Source: Sedimentimonas flavescens (GTDB taxonomy: Bacteria; Pseudomonadota; Alphaproteobacteria; Rhodobacterales; Rhodobacteraceae). Taken from it: a DNA stretch of 52,215 bases. The translations under genes were made by a program, and so were the position numbers. Shown here piece after piece: positions 17,561 through 25,300 of this stretch (position 1 is its first letter; each line of letters begins with the position of its first letter). The DNA lies in NCBI RefSeq assembly GCF_019264375.1, contig NZ_JAHVAI010000015.1:1-52215 (forward strand). Direction: 5' to 3'. The notes beneath the pieces were generated by a model, which was given only the letters and a program-made list of their open reading frames with translations, was not told the origin of the DNA and did no database searches.

Positions 17561-18232
17561 GTGATCGAGCTGCAAAATGTGGCAATGAGCTATGGCGGGG
17601 GCGAGCTGCTCTCGGAGATGACGCTCAAACTTGTGCCGGGGTCGTTTCACTTTCTGACCGGCCCGTCGGGCGCGGGCAAGACGACGTTTCTCAAGCTGTG
17701 TTACGCGGAATTGCTGCCCTCGGCTGGGCAACTGAGCCTGTTTGGCAGCGATGTGCGCGGTCTCGGGCGCGACGAGATTGCGGGCCTGCGCCAGCGCATC
17801 GGCGTGGTGCATCAGGATTGCCAGTTTCTCGATCATCTTTCGGTCGCCGAGAACGTGGCCCTGCCGCTGACCGCCACGGCACGCAGCGTCAACGAAGGCG
17901 AATTGCGCGAGCTGCTGTCCTGGGTCGGTCTGCGCGCCCAGGCCGAGGCGCTGCCGCCGCAGCTGTCGGGCGGCGAGCGTCAGCGCGCCGCGCTGGCCCG
18001 CGCGGTGATGATGTCGCCAGACGTGATCCTGGCCGATGAGCCGACCGGCAACCTCGACTGGGAGATGTCGCTGCGGTTGCTGTCGCTGCTGGTCGAGCTG
18101 AACAAGATGGGCAAGACCGTGGTGATCGCGACGCATGATCTCAATCTGATCCGCATGGCGAAGAAAGAGGTCGCGGCGCGGGTGCTGCGTATCGCGAACC
18201 GCCACTTGCAACTGGCAGGGGCGGATTTGTGA
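17561..18232 (+). CDS. ftsE: Cell division ATP-binding protein FtsE
   Basis: A 223-residue ABC ATPase. Walker A is GPSGAGKTT at residues 34-42, the signature LSGGERQ at 135-141, and Walker B ILADEP ends at Asp159-Glu160. The N-terminal FENVxxxY-type start and ADEPTGNLD are typical of FtsE. With FtsX it couples ATP hydrolysis to activation of periplasmic peptidoglycan amidases at the septum. The start is GTG 17561 with AAAGGGG in front. It overlaps ftsX and plsC follows in the same coupled array. Confidence 0.93.
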   Translation: MIELQNVAMSYGGGELLSEMTLKLVPGSFHFLTGPSGAGKTTFLKLCYAELLPSAGQLSLFGSDVRGLGRDEIAGLRQRIGVVHQDCQFLDHLSVAENVALPLTATARSVNEGELRELLSWVGLRAQAEALPPQLSGGERQRAALARAVMMSPDVILADEPTGNLDWEMSLRLLSLLVELNKMGKTVVIATHDLNLIRMAKKEVAARVLRIANRHLQLAGADL

Positions 18233-19128
18233 TGCGGGTGGCGCTGGCTTTTCTGCGGGGCGATCTGTCGGCGGCTGGCCGGGTTGTGCCCCCCACCGGG
18301 TTCACCGCGCGGCTGACGCTGCTGACGGCGGCGGCGATGGCCTTCCTTGCGGTTTTCGCACTGGCGCTGTCGCTGGCGACCGGGCGCCTGGCCGACCGCT
18401 GGTCCGAGGCGCTGGCGCGCTCCGCCACGATTCGTATCTCTGCCCCGTCCGAGCAGATGCAGGCGCAGGTGCAGGCGGTGCTGGCCGTGCTGTCCACGAC
18501 GCCCGGTATCGCGACCTATCGGGCGCTGGAATCCGAAGAGATGAAGGCGCTGCTCGGGCCGTGGTTCGGGCCCGACCTGCCGGTCGACAGCCTGCCGCTG
18601 CCGCAGCTGATCGAGGTGACCGAGACCGCCGAGGGTATCGACGCCGAGGGGCTGCGTCTGCGCCTTGCCGCCGAGGTGCCGGGCGCGATTCTGGATGACC
18701 ACACCCGCTGGCGCCGCCCGCTGGTCGCGGCGGCCGAGCGGCTGCGGATGCTCGGGCTTCTGTCTCTGGTCTTGATCGGCGGGGCGATGGCGGGAATGAT
18801 CACGCTGGCGGCGCAGGCCGCGCTGGCGGCGAACGGGCAGGTGATCCGGGTGCTGCGTCTGGTGGGCGCGCGCGACGCGTTTATCGCCAAGGCGTTCGTG
18901 CGGCGCTTCACGCTGCGCGGGCTGGCGGGGGCGGTGCTTGGAACGGCGGCGGGAATGATCGCGATCGCGCTTCTGCCCGCGACCGACGAGGCAGGCGCCT
19001 TCCTGACCGGGCTAGGTTTTGCGGGAGCGGGCTGGCTCTGGCCGCTGGTGATTCCGCCGCTGGCGGCCGTGGTCGCCTATGTGGCCACCCGCGCTGCGGC
19101 GCTGCGTATGCTGAAGGGAATTCGCTGA
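18232..19128 (+). CDS. ftsX: Cell division permease-like protein FtsX
   Basis: A 298-residue membrane protein with the FtsX layout. There is a first span near residues 22-45, a periplasmic domain of about 120 residues, then three spans (about 180-200, 225-250, 262-285). ATG 18232 overlaps the ftsE stop by one base (TGATG); an in-frame GTG precedes it. It transmits the FtsE ATPase cycle to periplasmic partners. The sequence is divergent from enterobacterial FtsX, as is usual in Alphaproteobacteria, so the call leans on gene order. Confidence 0.88.
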   Translation: MRVALAFLRGDLSAAGRVVPPTGFTARLTLLTAAAMAFLAVFALALSLATGRLADRWSEALARSATIRISAPSEQMQAQVQAVLAVLSTTPGIATYRALESEEMKALLGPWFGPDLPVDSLPLPQLIEVTETAEGIDAEGLRLRLAAEVPGAILDDHTRWRRPLVAAAERLRMLGLLSLVLIGGAMAGMITLAAQAALAANGQVIRVLRLVGARDAFIAKAFVRRFTLRGLAGAVLGTAAGMIAIALLPATDEAGAFLTGLGFAGAGWLWPLVIPPLAAVVAYVATRAAALRMLKGIR

Positions 19129-19859
19129 TGATCGTTGTGCAATATCTGCGTTCCATCGTTTTTATCGTGCAGATGTACATCATGCTGGCGGTGATCGCCG
19201 TGGGCCTGTTTCCGGTTGCGCTGATCGGCGGGCGGGACGGGGCGATCTGGGTGTGTCGCGCCTATTGCAAATGGGTGTGCCATTCGGCGCGCTGGATCGT
19301 CGGGCTGTGCACCGAGATCCGTGGCGAAGTGCCTTCGGGCAATGTGCTGGTCGCCTCCAAACACCAGAGCTTTCTCGACATCCTGATGATCTATGCCGTC
19401 GTGCCACGCGGCAAGTTCATCATGAAGAAGGAACTGGTCTGGACGCCTTTCGTCGGCTGGTATGCCTATCTGATCGGCTGTATTCCCGTTGATCGCGGCA
19501 AGCGGGGCGCTGCAGTGCGCTCGATGCTGGCCAAGGTCCGCGAGAGCCGGATGATGGGCGGTCAGCTGATCATCTTCCCGCAGGGCACGCGCGTCGCCCC
19601 CGGCGTCAAACGCGAGTACAAGATCGGTGCGGGTGCGCTTTACAAGGAACTCCAGCAGCCCTGTGTTCCAGCCGCAACCAACGTGGGGGTGTTCTGGCCG
19701 CGCCACGGCGTGCTGCGCAAGCCCGGCGTGGCGGTGATCGAGTTCCTGCCGGTCATCCCGCCGGGGCTGAAGGTGTCCGAGTTCATGGAGCGGCTGGAAC
19801 AGGAGATCGAGCCGGCATCGGACGCGCTGATGGCCGAAGCCGGGTTCGTGCTGCGCTAG
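19128..19859 (+). CDS. plsC: 1-acyl-sn-glycerol-3-phosphate acyltransferase
   Basis: A 243-residue membrane-bound acyltransferase making phosphatidic acid. An N-terminal hydrophobic segment (residues 10-33) precedes the catalytic HX4D motif, His79 to Asp84 in SKHQSFLD. The second acyltransferase motif is FPQGTR at 150-155, with Gln where most family members have Glu. The third region, GCIPVDRGKRG, is normal. The ATG overlaps the ftsX stop by one base, so it is coupled to the division genes. Confidence 0.93.
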   Translation: MIVVQYLRSIVFIVQMYIMLAVIAVGLFPVALIGGRDGAIWVCRAYCKWVCHSARWIVGLCTEIRGEVPSGNVLVASKHQSFLDILMIYAVVPRGKFIMKKELVWTPFVGWYAYLIGCIPVDRGKRGAAVRSMLAKVRESRMMGGQLIIFPQGTRVAPGVKREYKIGAGALYKELQQPCVPAATNVGVFWPRHGVLRKPGVAVIEFLPVIPPGLKVSEFMERLEQEIEPASDALMAEAGFVLR

Positions 19860-19880
19860 GGCTCAGACCCGCCCGAGTGC

Positions 19881-19905
19881 GGCGATGCCTTTGAAGCGCA
19901 TCGCC
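19881..19905. terminator. Hairpin between convergent plsC and accA
   Basis: GGCGATGC (19881-19888) and GCATCGCC (19898-19905) form an 8-bp stem with a 9-base loop in the 55-base gap between convergent genes. No strong T-tract; likely a shared terminator. Confidence 0.5.
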
Positions 19906-19914
19906 CTCACGGGG

Positions 19915-20877
19915 TCAGGCGGCAAGCCCTTTCGAGCCCATGTCGAGGAACTTCTTGCGGCGCTCATTGATCAACTCGCCGCGCTTCTTGCCCTTCAGCT
20001 CGGCCAGCATCAGCGCGATTTCCGAACCCACGGCTGCGATGGCTGCCGGGCGATCCCGTTGCGCGCCGCCCAGGGGCTCCTGAATGATGCGGTCGATGAT
20101 GGCGAGTTTCTTGAGATCCTGCGCGGTCAGGCGCAGCGCCTCGGCGGCCTCGCGCATCTTCTCGGCATCCTTCCACAGGATCGAGGCGCAGCCCTCGGGC
20201 GAGATCACCGAGTAGACCGAATGTTCGAGCATGGCGATGCGGTCGGCCGTGGCGAAAGCCACAGCACCGCCCGAGCCGCCCTCGCCGATGATCACCGACA
20301 CAACCGGCACGCCGATCTGCAGGCATTTCTCGGTCGAGCGTGCGATCGCCTCGGACTGGCCGCGCTCTTCCGCGCCCTTGCCGGGATAGGCGCCGGGGGT
20401 GTCGATCAGCGTCACAACGGGCAGGCCGAAACGGTCGGCCATGTCCATCAGGCGGATCGCCTTGCGGTAGCCTTCGGGGCGGGCCATGCCGAAGTTGCGG
20501 GTGATACGGCTGGCGGTGTCATGGCCCTTTTCATGGCCGATAACGACGACGGGCTGATCGTTGAGGCGCGCGAGGCCCCCCATCACCGCATGGTCGTCGG
20601 CGAAGTTGCGATCGCCTGCCAGCGGCGTGAATTCGGTGAAGAGCGCGTCGATATAGTCCTGGCAATGCGGGCGGTTGGGGTGACGCGCGACCTGGCATTT
20701 GCGCCAGGGGCTGAGATCCTTGTAGAGATCCTTGAGCAGCTGCGCGGCCTTCTTGTCGAGCGCCGCAGCCTCTTTTTCGACATCCATCTCCGAGTTCTGG
20801 CGGGCCAGAGCGCGAAGCTCTTCTGCCTTGCCCTCGATCTCGGCAAGCGGCTTTTCGAACTCGAGATAGGTCGTCAT
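19915..20877 (-). CDS. accA: Acetyl-CoA carboxylase carboxyltransferase subunit alpha
   Basis: A 320-residue subunit that, with AccD, moves the carboxyl group from carboxybiotin to acetyl-CoA to make malonyl-CoA. It begins [20 protein letters not shown] and carries the family signatures [12 protein letters not shown] and GEGGSGGA, which line the oxyanion holes for CoA and biotin. Length is normal. It stands alone on the minus strand, and a perfect 14-base palindrome lies about 80 bases upstream. Confidence 0.97.
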   Translation of the reverse strand: MTTYLEFEKPLAEIEGKAEELRALARQNSEMDVEKEAAALDKKAAQLLKDLYKDLSPWRKCQVARHPNRPHCQDYIDALFTEFTPLAGDRNFADDHAVMGGLARLNDQPVVVIGHEKGHDTASRITRNFGMARPEGYRKAIRLMDMADRFGLPVVTLIDTPGAYPGKGAEERGQSEAIARSTEKCLQIGVPVVSVIIGEGGSGGAVAFATADRIAMLEHSVYSVISPEGCASILWKDAEKMREAAEALRLTAQDLKKLAIIDRIIQEPLGGAQRDRPAAIAAVGSEIALMLAELKGKKRGELINERRKKFLDMGSKGLAA

Positions 20878-20955
20878 CGGATCCCTCCGTTTCGGTGCGT
20901 GGCCTATATGACGACGCTGGCGGGGAAATGCAACTGACGCGAGGGGAAGAGATAC

Positions 20956-20969
20956 TTACGTCAACGTAA
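20956..20969. promoter_or_regulatory. Palindromic candidate operator upstream of accA
   Basis: TTACGT-CA-ACGTAA is a perfect 6-bp inverted repeat with a 2-base spacer, about 80 bases from the accA start and within its likely promoter. It has the size of a dimeric repressor site. The regulator is unknown. Confidence 0.45.
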
Positions 20970-20982
20970 CGACGCTGTAACG

Positions 20983-21012
20983 GAAACGCCCCGACCGTCA
21001 GGCCGGGGCGTC
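20983..21012 (-). terminator. mcl1 terminator
   Basis: ACGCCCCG (20986-20993) and CGGGGCGT (21004-21011) form an 8-bp stem. On the minus strand the hairpin is followed by TTTCC. It lies about 70 bases past the malyl-CoA lyase stop and insulates it from accA. Confidence 0.7.
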
Positions 21013-21078
21013 CCTGTTCCCTCATGCAGCGGGGCCTCCCCTCCCCTCTGCTCCGGGATTCGATTCTTTATGAAGAGC

Positions 21079-22035
21079 TCAACCCTTAATCATTTCGGCC
21101 TGTCTGACAATAACCTCGGCCTGACGGATCGAGGCGATGTCGACCAGGCGGCCCTTGTAGACGGTGGCGCCGGCGCCCTCCGCCTTGGCCTTCTCCATCG
21201 CGGCGAGGATCTCGCGCGCCTCGGTCACTGCGGCTTCCGACGGGGTGAAGACCTCGTTGGCCAGCGCGACCTGCTTGGGGTGGATCGCCCATTTTCCGAC
21301 CATGCCGAGCGTGGCCGAGCGCAGCGCCTGCGCGCGGAAGCCCTCGTCATCGGAGAAATCGCCGAACGGGCCATCGACGGGCAGGATGCCGTGGGTGCGG
21401 CAGGCGGCGACGATGGCGGCCTGCGCCCAGTGCCACGGGTCCGACCAGTACTTCGCGCCTTCGCGCAGCATGTAGTAGTTTTCCTGGGTGCCGCCGATGC
21501 CGGTCGTGGCCATGCCCATCGAGGCCGCGAAGTCGGCGGCGCCGAGGCTCATGGCCTGAAGGCGCGGCGAGGAGGCTGCGATTTCCTCGACATGGGCGAT
21601 ACCTGCGGCGGATTCGATGATGACCTCAAGCGAGATGCGCTTCTTGCGGCCCTTGGCGGCCTCGATCGCGGTGACAAGCGCATCGACGGCATAGACGTCG
21701 GCGGCGCAACCCACCTTGGGGATCATGATCTGGTCGATGCGTTCCGAGCCGTCTTCGAGCAGTTCGACGACGTCGCGATACCAGAACGGCGTGTCGAGGC
21801 CGTTGATGCGGACCGAGAGATACTTGTTGCCCCAGTCGATATTGTGCGAGGCCTCGATAATGTTGCGGCGCGCCTGCGGCTTGTCGTCGGGGGCGACCGA
21901 GTCCTCAAGGTCGAGGTTGATCACGTCGGCGGCCGACTGTGCCATCTTCTCGAAGATCGCGGGGCGCGAGCCGGGGCCAAAGAGCTGGCAGCGGTTAGGA
22001 CGGGCTGGGGCGGCGGGCTGAACGCGGAAGCTCAT
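21079..22035 (-). CDS. mcl1: L-malyl-CoA/beta-methylmalyl-CoA lyase
   Basis: A 318-residue HpcH/HpaI aldolase-family CoA lyase, the same length as the Rhodobacter sphaeroides Mcl1 that I remember and nearly identical to it through long stretches (for example NRCQLFGPGSRP, SLGAADFAASMGM and VGKWAIHPKQ). It reversibly cleaves beta-methylmalyl-CoA to glyoxylate and propionyl-CoA, and malyl-CoA to glyoxylate and acetyl-CoA, in the ethylmalonyl-CoA pathway for acetate assimilation. Metal-binding acidic residues are in NLDLEDSV and EVIIESAAG. It is divergent from dgcN across 277 bases. Confidence 0.95.
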   Translation of the reverse strand: MSFRVQPAAPARPNRCQLFGPGSRPAIFEKMAQSAADVINLDLEDSVAPDDKPQARRNIIEASHNIDWGNKYLSVRINGLDTPFWYRDVVELLEDGSERIDQIMIPKVGCAADVYAVDALVTAIEAAKGRKKRISLEVIIESAAGIAHVEEIAASSPRLQAMSLGAADFAASMGMATTGIGGTQENYYMLREGAKYWSDPWHWAQAAIVAACRTHGILPVDGPFGDFSDDEGFRAQALRSATLGMVGKWAIHPKQVALANEVFTPSEAAVTEAREILAAMEKAKAEGAGATVYKGRLVDIASIRQAEVIVRQAEMIKG

Positions 22036-22225
22036 GATCTCTCTCGCAATGATGTTTCGAGTTTGGTTGCTGGCGGGATATAATATTGCGCATGTGGTTT
22101 CAAGCGCATTTCGCGGGCGCAGAATCGTTGCTGCGCTTGCGACAGAAACTTGATCGGTTTTCAGTTTGGTCGGGATAATAGTGCGCCGAGTTTCATGATG
22201 ACCGTAGAATCTTCAGCAATGCTTA

Positions 22226-22242
22226 AATTGTAAGCGACAATT
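22226..22242. promoter_or_regulatory. Inverted repeat in the mcl1-dgcN intergenic region
   Basis: AATTGT-AAGCG-ACAATT is a perfect 6-bp inverted repeat with a 5-base spacer, 71 bases upstream of the dgcN start, in an AT-rich part of the 277-base divergent gap (22036-22312). It is a good candidate operator for the dgcN-dgcA-transaminase operon. No other gene is visible in this gap. Confidence 0.45.
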
Positions 22243-22312
22243 ATCGAAAAAATCCCCGTGCGGCGCGCTATTTTGTTTCTAAGTCAACAATACTGCCCAA
22301 TCGGAGAACGCC

Positions 22313-23320
22313 ATGTCCATGATCGAGACCCCATATCTTCTGTTCCTGGGCGACGCGCCCGATCAACTGGCGGCCAAGGTCGCGCAGGGCATCAAGGACT
22401 GGCGCCCGGAATTCGCGCTTGGCCAGTATCGTATGGAGGGTTGCAAGGCCGATATGGGGCTGGCGGATATGAACCTTGCCACCGCCAAGGCCGCCGGGGC
22501 CAAGACGCTGGTGATCGGCGTGGCGAACCGGGGCGGCATCATCAGCCCGGAGTGGAAGAAGGTGCTGGTGCAGGCGCTGGAGGAGGGGTTCGATCTGGCC
22601 TCGGGGCTGCACAACCTGCTGCGCGACGAGCCCGACCTCGTGGCCGTTGCCGCCGCCTGCGGGCGTCAGTTGCATGACGTGCGCGTGCCCTCGGTCCAAT
22701 ATCCGATCGCCAACGGGATCAAGCGCACCGGCAAGCGGTGTTTGGCGGTGGGCACCGATTGCTCGGTCGGCAAGATGTATACCGCGCTTTGCATGGAGCG
22801 CGAGATGCGCGAGCGCGGCATGAAGGCAAGCTTCCGCGCGACGGGGCAGACCGGCATCCTGATCACCGGCGACGGCGTGCCGCTCGATGCGGTGATCGCG
22901 GATTTCATGGCGGGCTCGGTCGAGTATCTGACGCCGGACAATGACGCGGATCACTGGGATCTGATCGAGGGGCAGGGCAGTCTGTTCCACGTCTCGTACT
23001 CGGGGGTGACCATGGCGCTGATCCATGGCGGCCAGCCCGATGCGCTGATCCTGTGCCACGAGCCTACCCGCGTCCATATGCGCGGCCTGCCGGGCTACAA
23101 GCTGCCCTCGCTTGAGGCGGTGCGCGATACGGCGCTGGCTCTGGCGAAGGTTGCGAACCCCGCCTGTCAGGTGGTGGGCGTGTCGGTCAACACCCAGCAT
23201 ATGCCTGAGGCCGAGGCGCTGGCCTATCTGGCGCAGGTCGAGGCAGACATGGGCCTGCCCGCCACCGACCCCTTCCGCTTTGGCGCCGCCAAGCTGGTGG
23301 ACGCGCTGGACGCGATCTGA
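22313..23320 (+). CDS. dgcN: D-glutamate N-acetyltransferase DgcN (DUF1611)
   Basis: A 335-residue DUF1611 protein. The N-terminal domain (about 1-130, MSMIETPYLLFLGDAPDQLA at the start) is followed by a P-loop-like domain with GTDCSVGK at residues 147-154. Members beside an enolase-superfamily racemase are known as DgcN, which acetylates D-glutamate in marine Proteobacteria. The next gene here is exactly that racemase. The start has CGGAGAACGCC in front. The operon continues with dgcA and a D-amino-acid transaminase. Without the context DUF1611 alone would be only a weak hint. Confidence 0.85.
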   Translation: MSMIETPYLLFLGDAPDQLAAKVAQGIKDWRPEFALGQYRMEGCKADMGLADMNLATAKAAGAKTLVIGVANRGGIISPEWKKVLVQALEEGFDLASGLHNLLRDEPDLVAVAAACGRQLHDVRVPSVQYPIANGIKRTGKRCLAVGTDCSVGKMYTALCMEREMRERGMKASFRATGQTGILITGDGVPLDAVIADFMAGSVEYLTPDNDADHWDLIEGQGSLFHVSYSGVTMALIHGGQPDALILCHEPTRVHMRGLPGYKLPSLEAVRDTALALAKVANPACQVVGVSVNTQHMPEAEALAYLAQVEADMGLPATDPFRFGAAKLVDALDAI

Positions 23321-23341
23321 GAGGCTGTGCATGTGGCCGGG

Positions 23342-23380
23342 GGCGGATGCCTCCGGCGGAGGTATTTGAGCCAAGAAGAA
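23342..23380. repeat. GCCTCCGGCGGAGGTATTT intergenic repeat
   Basis: GCGGATGCCTCCGGCGGAGG followed by TATTTGAGCCAAGAAGAA fills most of the 70-base gap between dgcN and dgcA. It contains the palindrome CCTCC-GGC-GGAGG. I remember near-identical intergenic sequences as very abundant in Rhodobacteraceae genomes. In an operon gap it may act as an mRNA stabilising or processing element. It ends just before the purine-rich ribosome site of dgcA. Confidence 0.55.
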
Positions 23381-23390
23381 GGGGGCTGCG

Positions 23391-24353
23391 ATGATCTCCG
23401 TGACGGCTGATGTATTCCGGCTGGCCGAGGTGTTCACCATCTCGCGCGGGAGCCGGACCGAGGCCAAGGTGCTGACGGTGCGGGTGGCGCGCGGCGGTGC
23501 CGTGGGTCTGGGCGAATGCGTGCCCTATGCGCGCTATGGCGAGAGCCTGGAAAGCGTGGCGGCGCAGATCGAGGCGCTTCCCGCCGGGATCACGCGGGCC
23601 GAGTTGCAAGACGCGCTGGCGCCGGGGGCCGCGCGCAATGCGGTCGATTGCGCGCTGTGGGATCTGGAGGCGAAGCTTGCGGGCAAGCGGGTTTGGGAAC
23701 TGGCGGGGCTGCCCGCGCCGGGGCCGATGACCTGTGCCTATACGCTCTCGCTCGATGCGCCCGAGAAGATGCAGGCCGCGGCCGCGCGTCATGCGCATCG
23801 CCCGCTGTTGAAGATCAAGCTGGGCACGCCCGACGATATGGCGCGGCTGGAGGCGGTGCGGGCCGGGGCGCCGAAGGCGCGGATCATCGTCGACGCGAAT
23901 GAGGGATGGAGTGCCGAGGTCTATCAGGATCTGGCGCCGCATCTGGTCCGGCTGGGTGTCGCGCTGGTCGAGCAACCCTTGCCCGCCGCGGATGACGCGG
24001 CGCTGATCGGGATTGCGCGGCCCGTGCCGGTTTGCGCCGATGAGAGCTGTCATGACCGCGCGAGCCTGGGCCATCTGCGCGGCAAGTATGACATGGTGAA
24101 CATCAAGCTCGACAAGACCGGTGGGCTGACCGAGGCGCTGGCCCTGCGTGATCTGGCGCGGGCCGAGGGTTATCAGATCATGGTCGGCTGCATGGTGGGC
24201 TCGAGCCTTGCGATGGCGCCTGCGGTGCTGGTTGCGCAGGGCGCAGAGTATGTTGACCTTGACGGGCCGCTTTTGTTGGCCGAAGACCGTGCCAACCCCT
24301 TGGCCTATGCCGAGGGCAAGGTTTACCCGCCCGAGGCCGGGCTTTGGGGCTGA
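23391..24353 (+). CDS. dgcA: N-acetyl-D-glutamate racemase DgcA (enolase superfamily)
   Basis: A 320-residue enolase-superfamily enzyme of the muconate-lactonizing/dipeptide-epimerase subgroup. The catalytic K-x-K is Lys141-Lys143 in LLKIKLG, metal ligands are Asp168, Glu194 and Asp217, and the opposing base is Lys239 in NIKLDKTGG, so both-face proton transfer (racemization) is possible. Proteins like this used to be called L-Ala-D/L-Glu epimerase. Next to dgcN the likely reaction is N-acetyl-D-glutamate to N-acetyl-L-glutamate. The purine-rich AAGAAGGGGG precedes the ATG. The transaminase gene starts 14 bases after its stop. Confidence 0.87.
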   Translation: MISVTADVFRLAEVFTISRGSRTEAKVLTVRVARGGAVGLGECVPYARYGESLESVAAQIEALPAGITRAELQDALAPGAARNAVDCALWDLEAKLAGKRVWELAGLPAPGPMTCAYTLSLDAPEKMQAAAARHAHRPLLKIKLGTPDDMARLEAVRAGAPKARIIVDANEGWSAEVYQDLAPHLVRLGVALVEQPLPAADDAALIGIARPVPVCADESCHDRASLGHLRGKYDMVNIKLDKTGGLTEALALRDLARAEGYQIMVGCMVGSSLAMAPAVLVAQGAEYVDLDGPLLLAEDRANPLAYAEGKVYPPEAGLWG

Positions 24354-24367
24354 GCAAGGAGAGACGA

Positions 24368-25228
24368 ATGAGCCGGACTGTCTATCTCAATGGTCAATAT
24401 CTGCCGGAGGAAGAGGCCAGCGTCTCGATCTTCGACCGTGGTTTCGTGATGGGTGATGCCGTCTACGAGGTGACCTCGGTTCTGGGCGGCAAGATCCTGG
24501 AGTTCGATGGTCACGTCGCACGCCTCAACCGCTCGCTGGCCGAGCTTGAGATCGTCTGCGACATCAGCCGCGAGGAGTGGTTGGAGATCCACCGCGAGAT
24601 GATCAAGCGCAATGACCTCGACGAGGGCATGATCTACCTGCAGGTCAGCCGCGGCAATGCGGGCGATCGCGATTTCCACTACCCGCCCGAGGGCACTCCG
24701 CCGACTGTCGTGCTGTACACTCAGTCGAAGCCCGGTCTGGCCGATGACCCCAAGGTGCAAAAGGGGATCTCGGTGATTTCGGTTCCCGATCTGCGCTGGC
24801 ACCGCCGCGACATCAAGACCGTGCAGCTTCTCTACGCGTCGATGGTGAAGATGGCGGCCGAGAAGGCGGGCAAGCAGGACGCCTGGTTCGTTGAGGACGG
24901 TTTCGTCACCGAAGGTTCGTCGAACAACGTTTATATCGTCAAGGACGGCAAGATCATCACTCGCCAGCTGTCGAACGACATCCTGCACGGGATCACCCGC
25001 GCTTCGCTACTGAAATATGCCGCCGAAGCGCAGATGGAGATCGTCGAGCGCCCCTTCACCATCGCCGAGGCCCAAGCGGCCGACGAGGCGTTCTTCACCT
25101 CGGCTTCGGCCTTCGTGATGCCGGTGGTCGAGGTCGACGGCGTGGCGCTTGGTTCGGGCAAGCCCGGCCCGGTGTCGCTGCGCCTGCGCGAGATCTATCT
25201 GGACGAGAGCCTCAAGGCCGCGATCTGA
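24368..25228 (+). CDS. dat: D-amino-acid transaminase
   Basis: A 286-residue fold-IV PLP aminotransferase. The PLP lysine is Lys150 in RRDIKTVQLL, the phosphate loop is EGSSNNVYIV, and the start IFDRGFVMGDAVYE is the D-amino-acid transaminase pattern rather than the branched-chain one. It interconverts D-alanine (and others) plus 2-oxoglutarate with pyruvate plus D-glutamate. Start is ATG 24368 after AAGGAGAG; the frame is open to 24344. As third gene of the dgcN-dgcA operon it would collect D-amino groups as D-glutamate, the DgcN substrate. Confidence 0.9.
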   Translation: MSRTVYLNGQYLPEEEASVSIFDRGFVMGDAVYEVTSVLGGKILEFDGHVARLNRSLAELEIVCDISREEWLEIHREMIKRNDLDEGMIYLQVSRGNAGDRDFHYPPEGTPPTVVLYTQSKPGLADDPKVQKGISVISVPDLRWHRRDIKTVQLLYASMVKMAAEKAGKQDAWFVEDGFVTEGSSNNVYIVKDGKIITRQLSNDILHGITRASLLKYAAEAQMEIVERPFTIAEAQAADEAFFTSASAFVMPVVEVDGVALGSGKPGPVSLRLREIYLDESLKAAI

Positions 25229-25252
25229 TCGCAACAGCCTTCTGAAAATGAG

Positions 25253-25284
25253 AAAACCCCGGCCACAGCCCTGGCCGGGGTTTT
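25253..25284. terminator. Bidirectional terminator after the transaminase
   Basis: AAAACCCCGGCCA and TGGCCGGGGTTTT form a 13-bp perfect stem with a 6-base loop, flanked by A and T runs on both sides. It can stop the dgcN operon from the left and the oppositely oriented gene at 25301 from the right. Confidence 0.92.
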
Positions 25285-25300
25285 CCGTTGCCGGGCCGTC

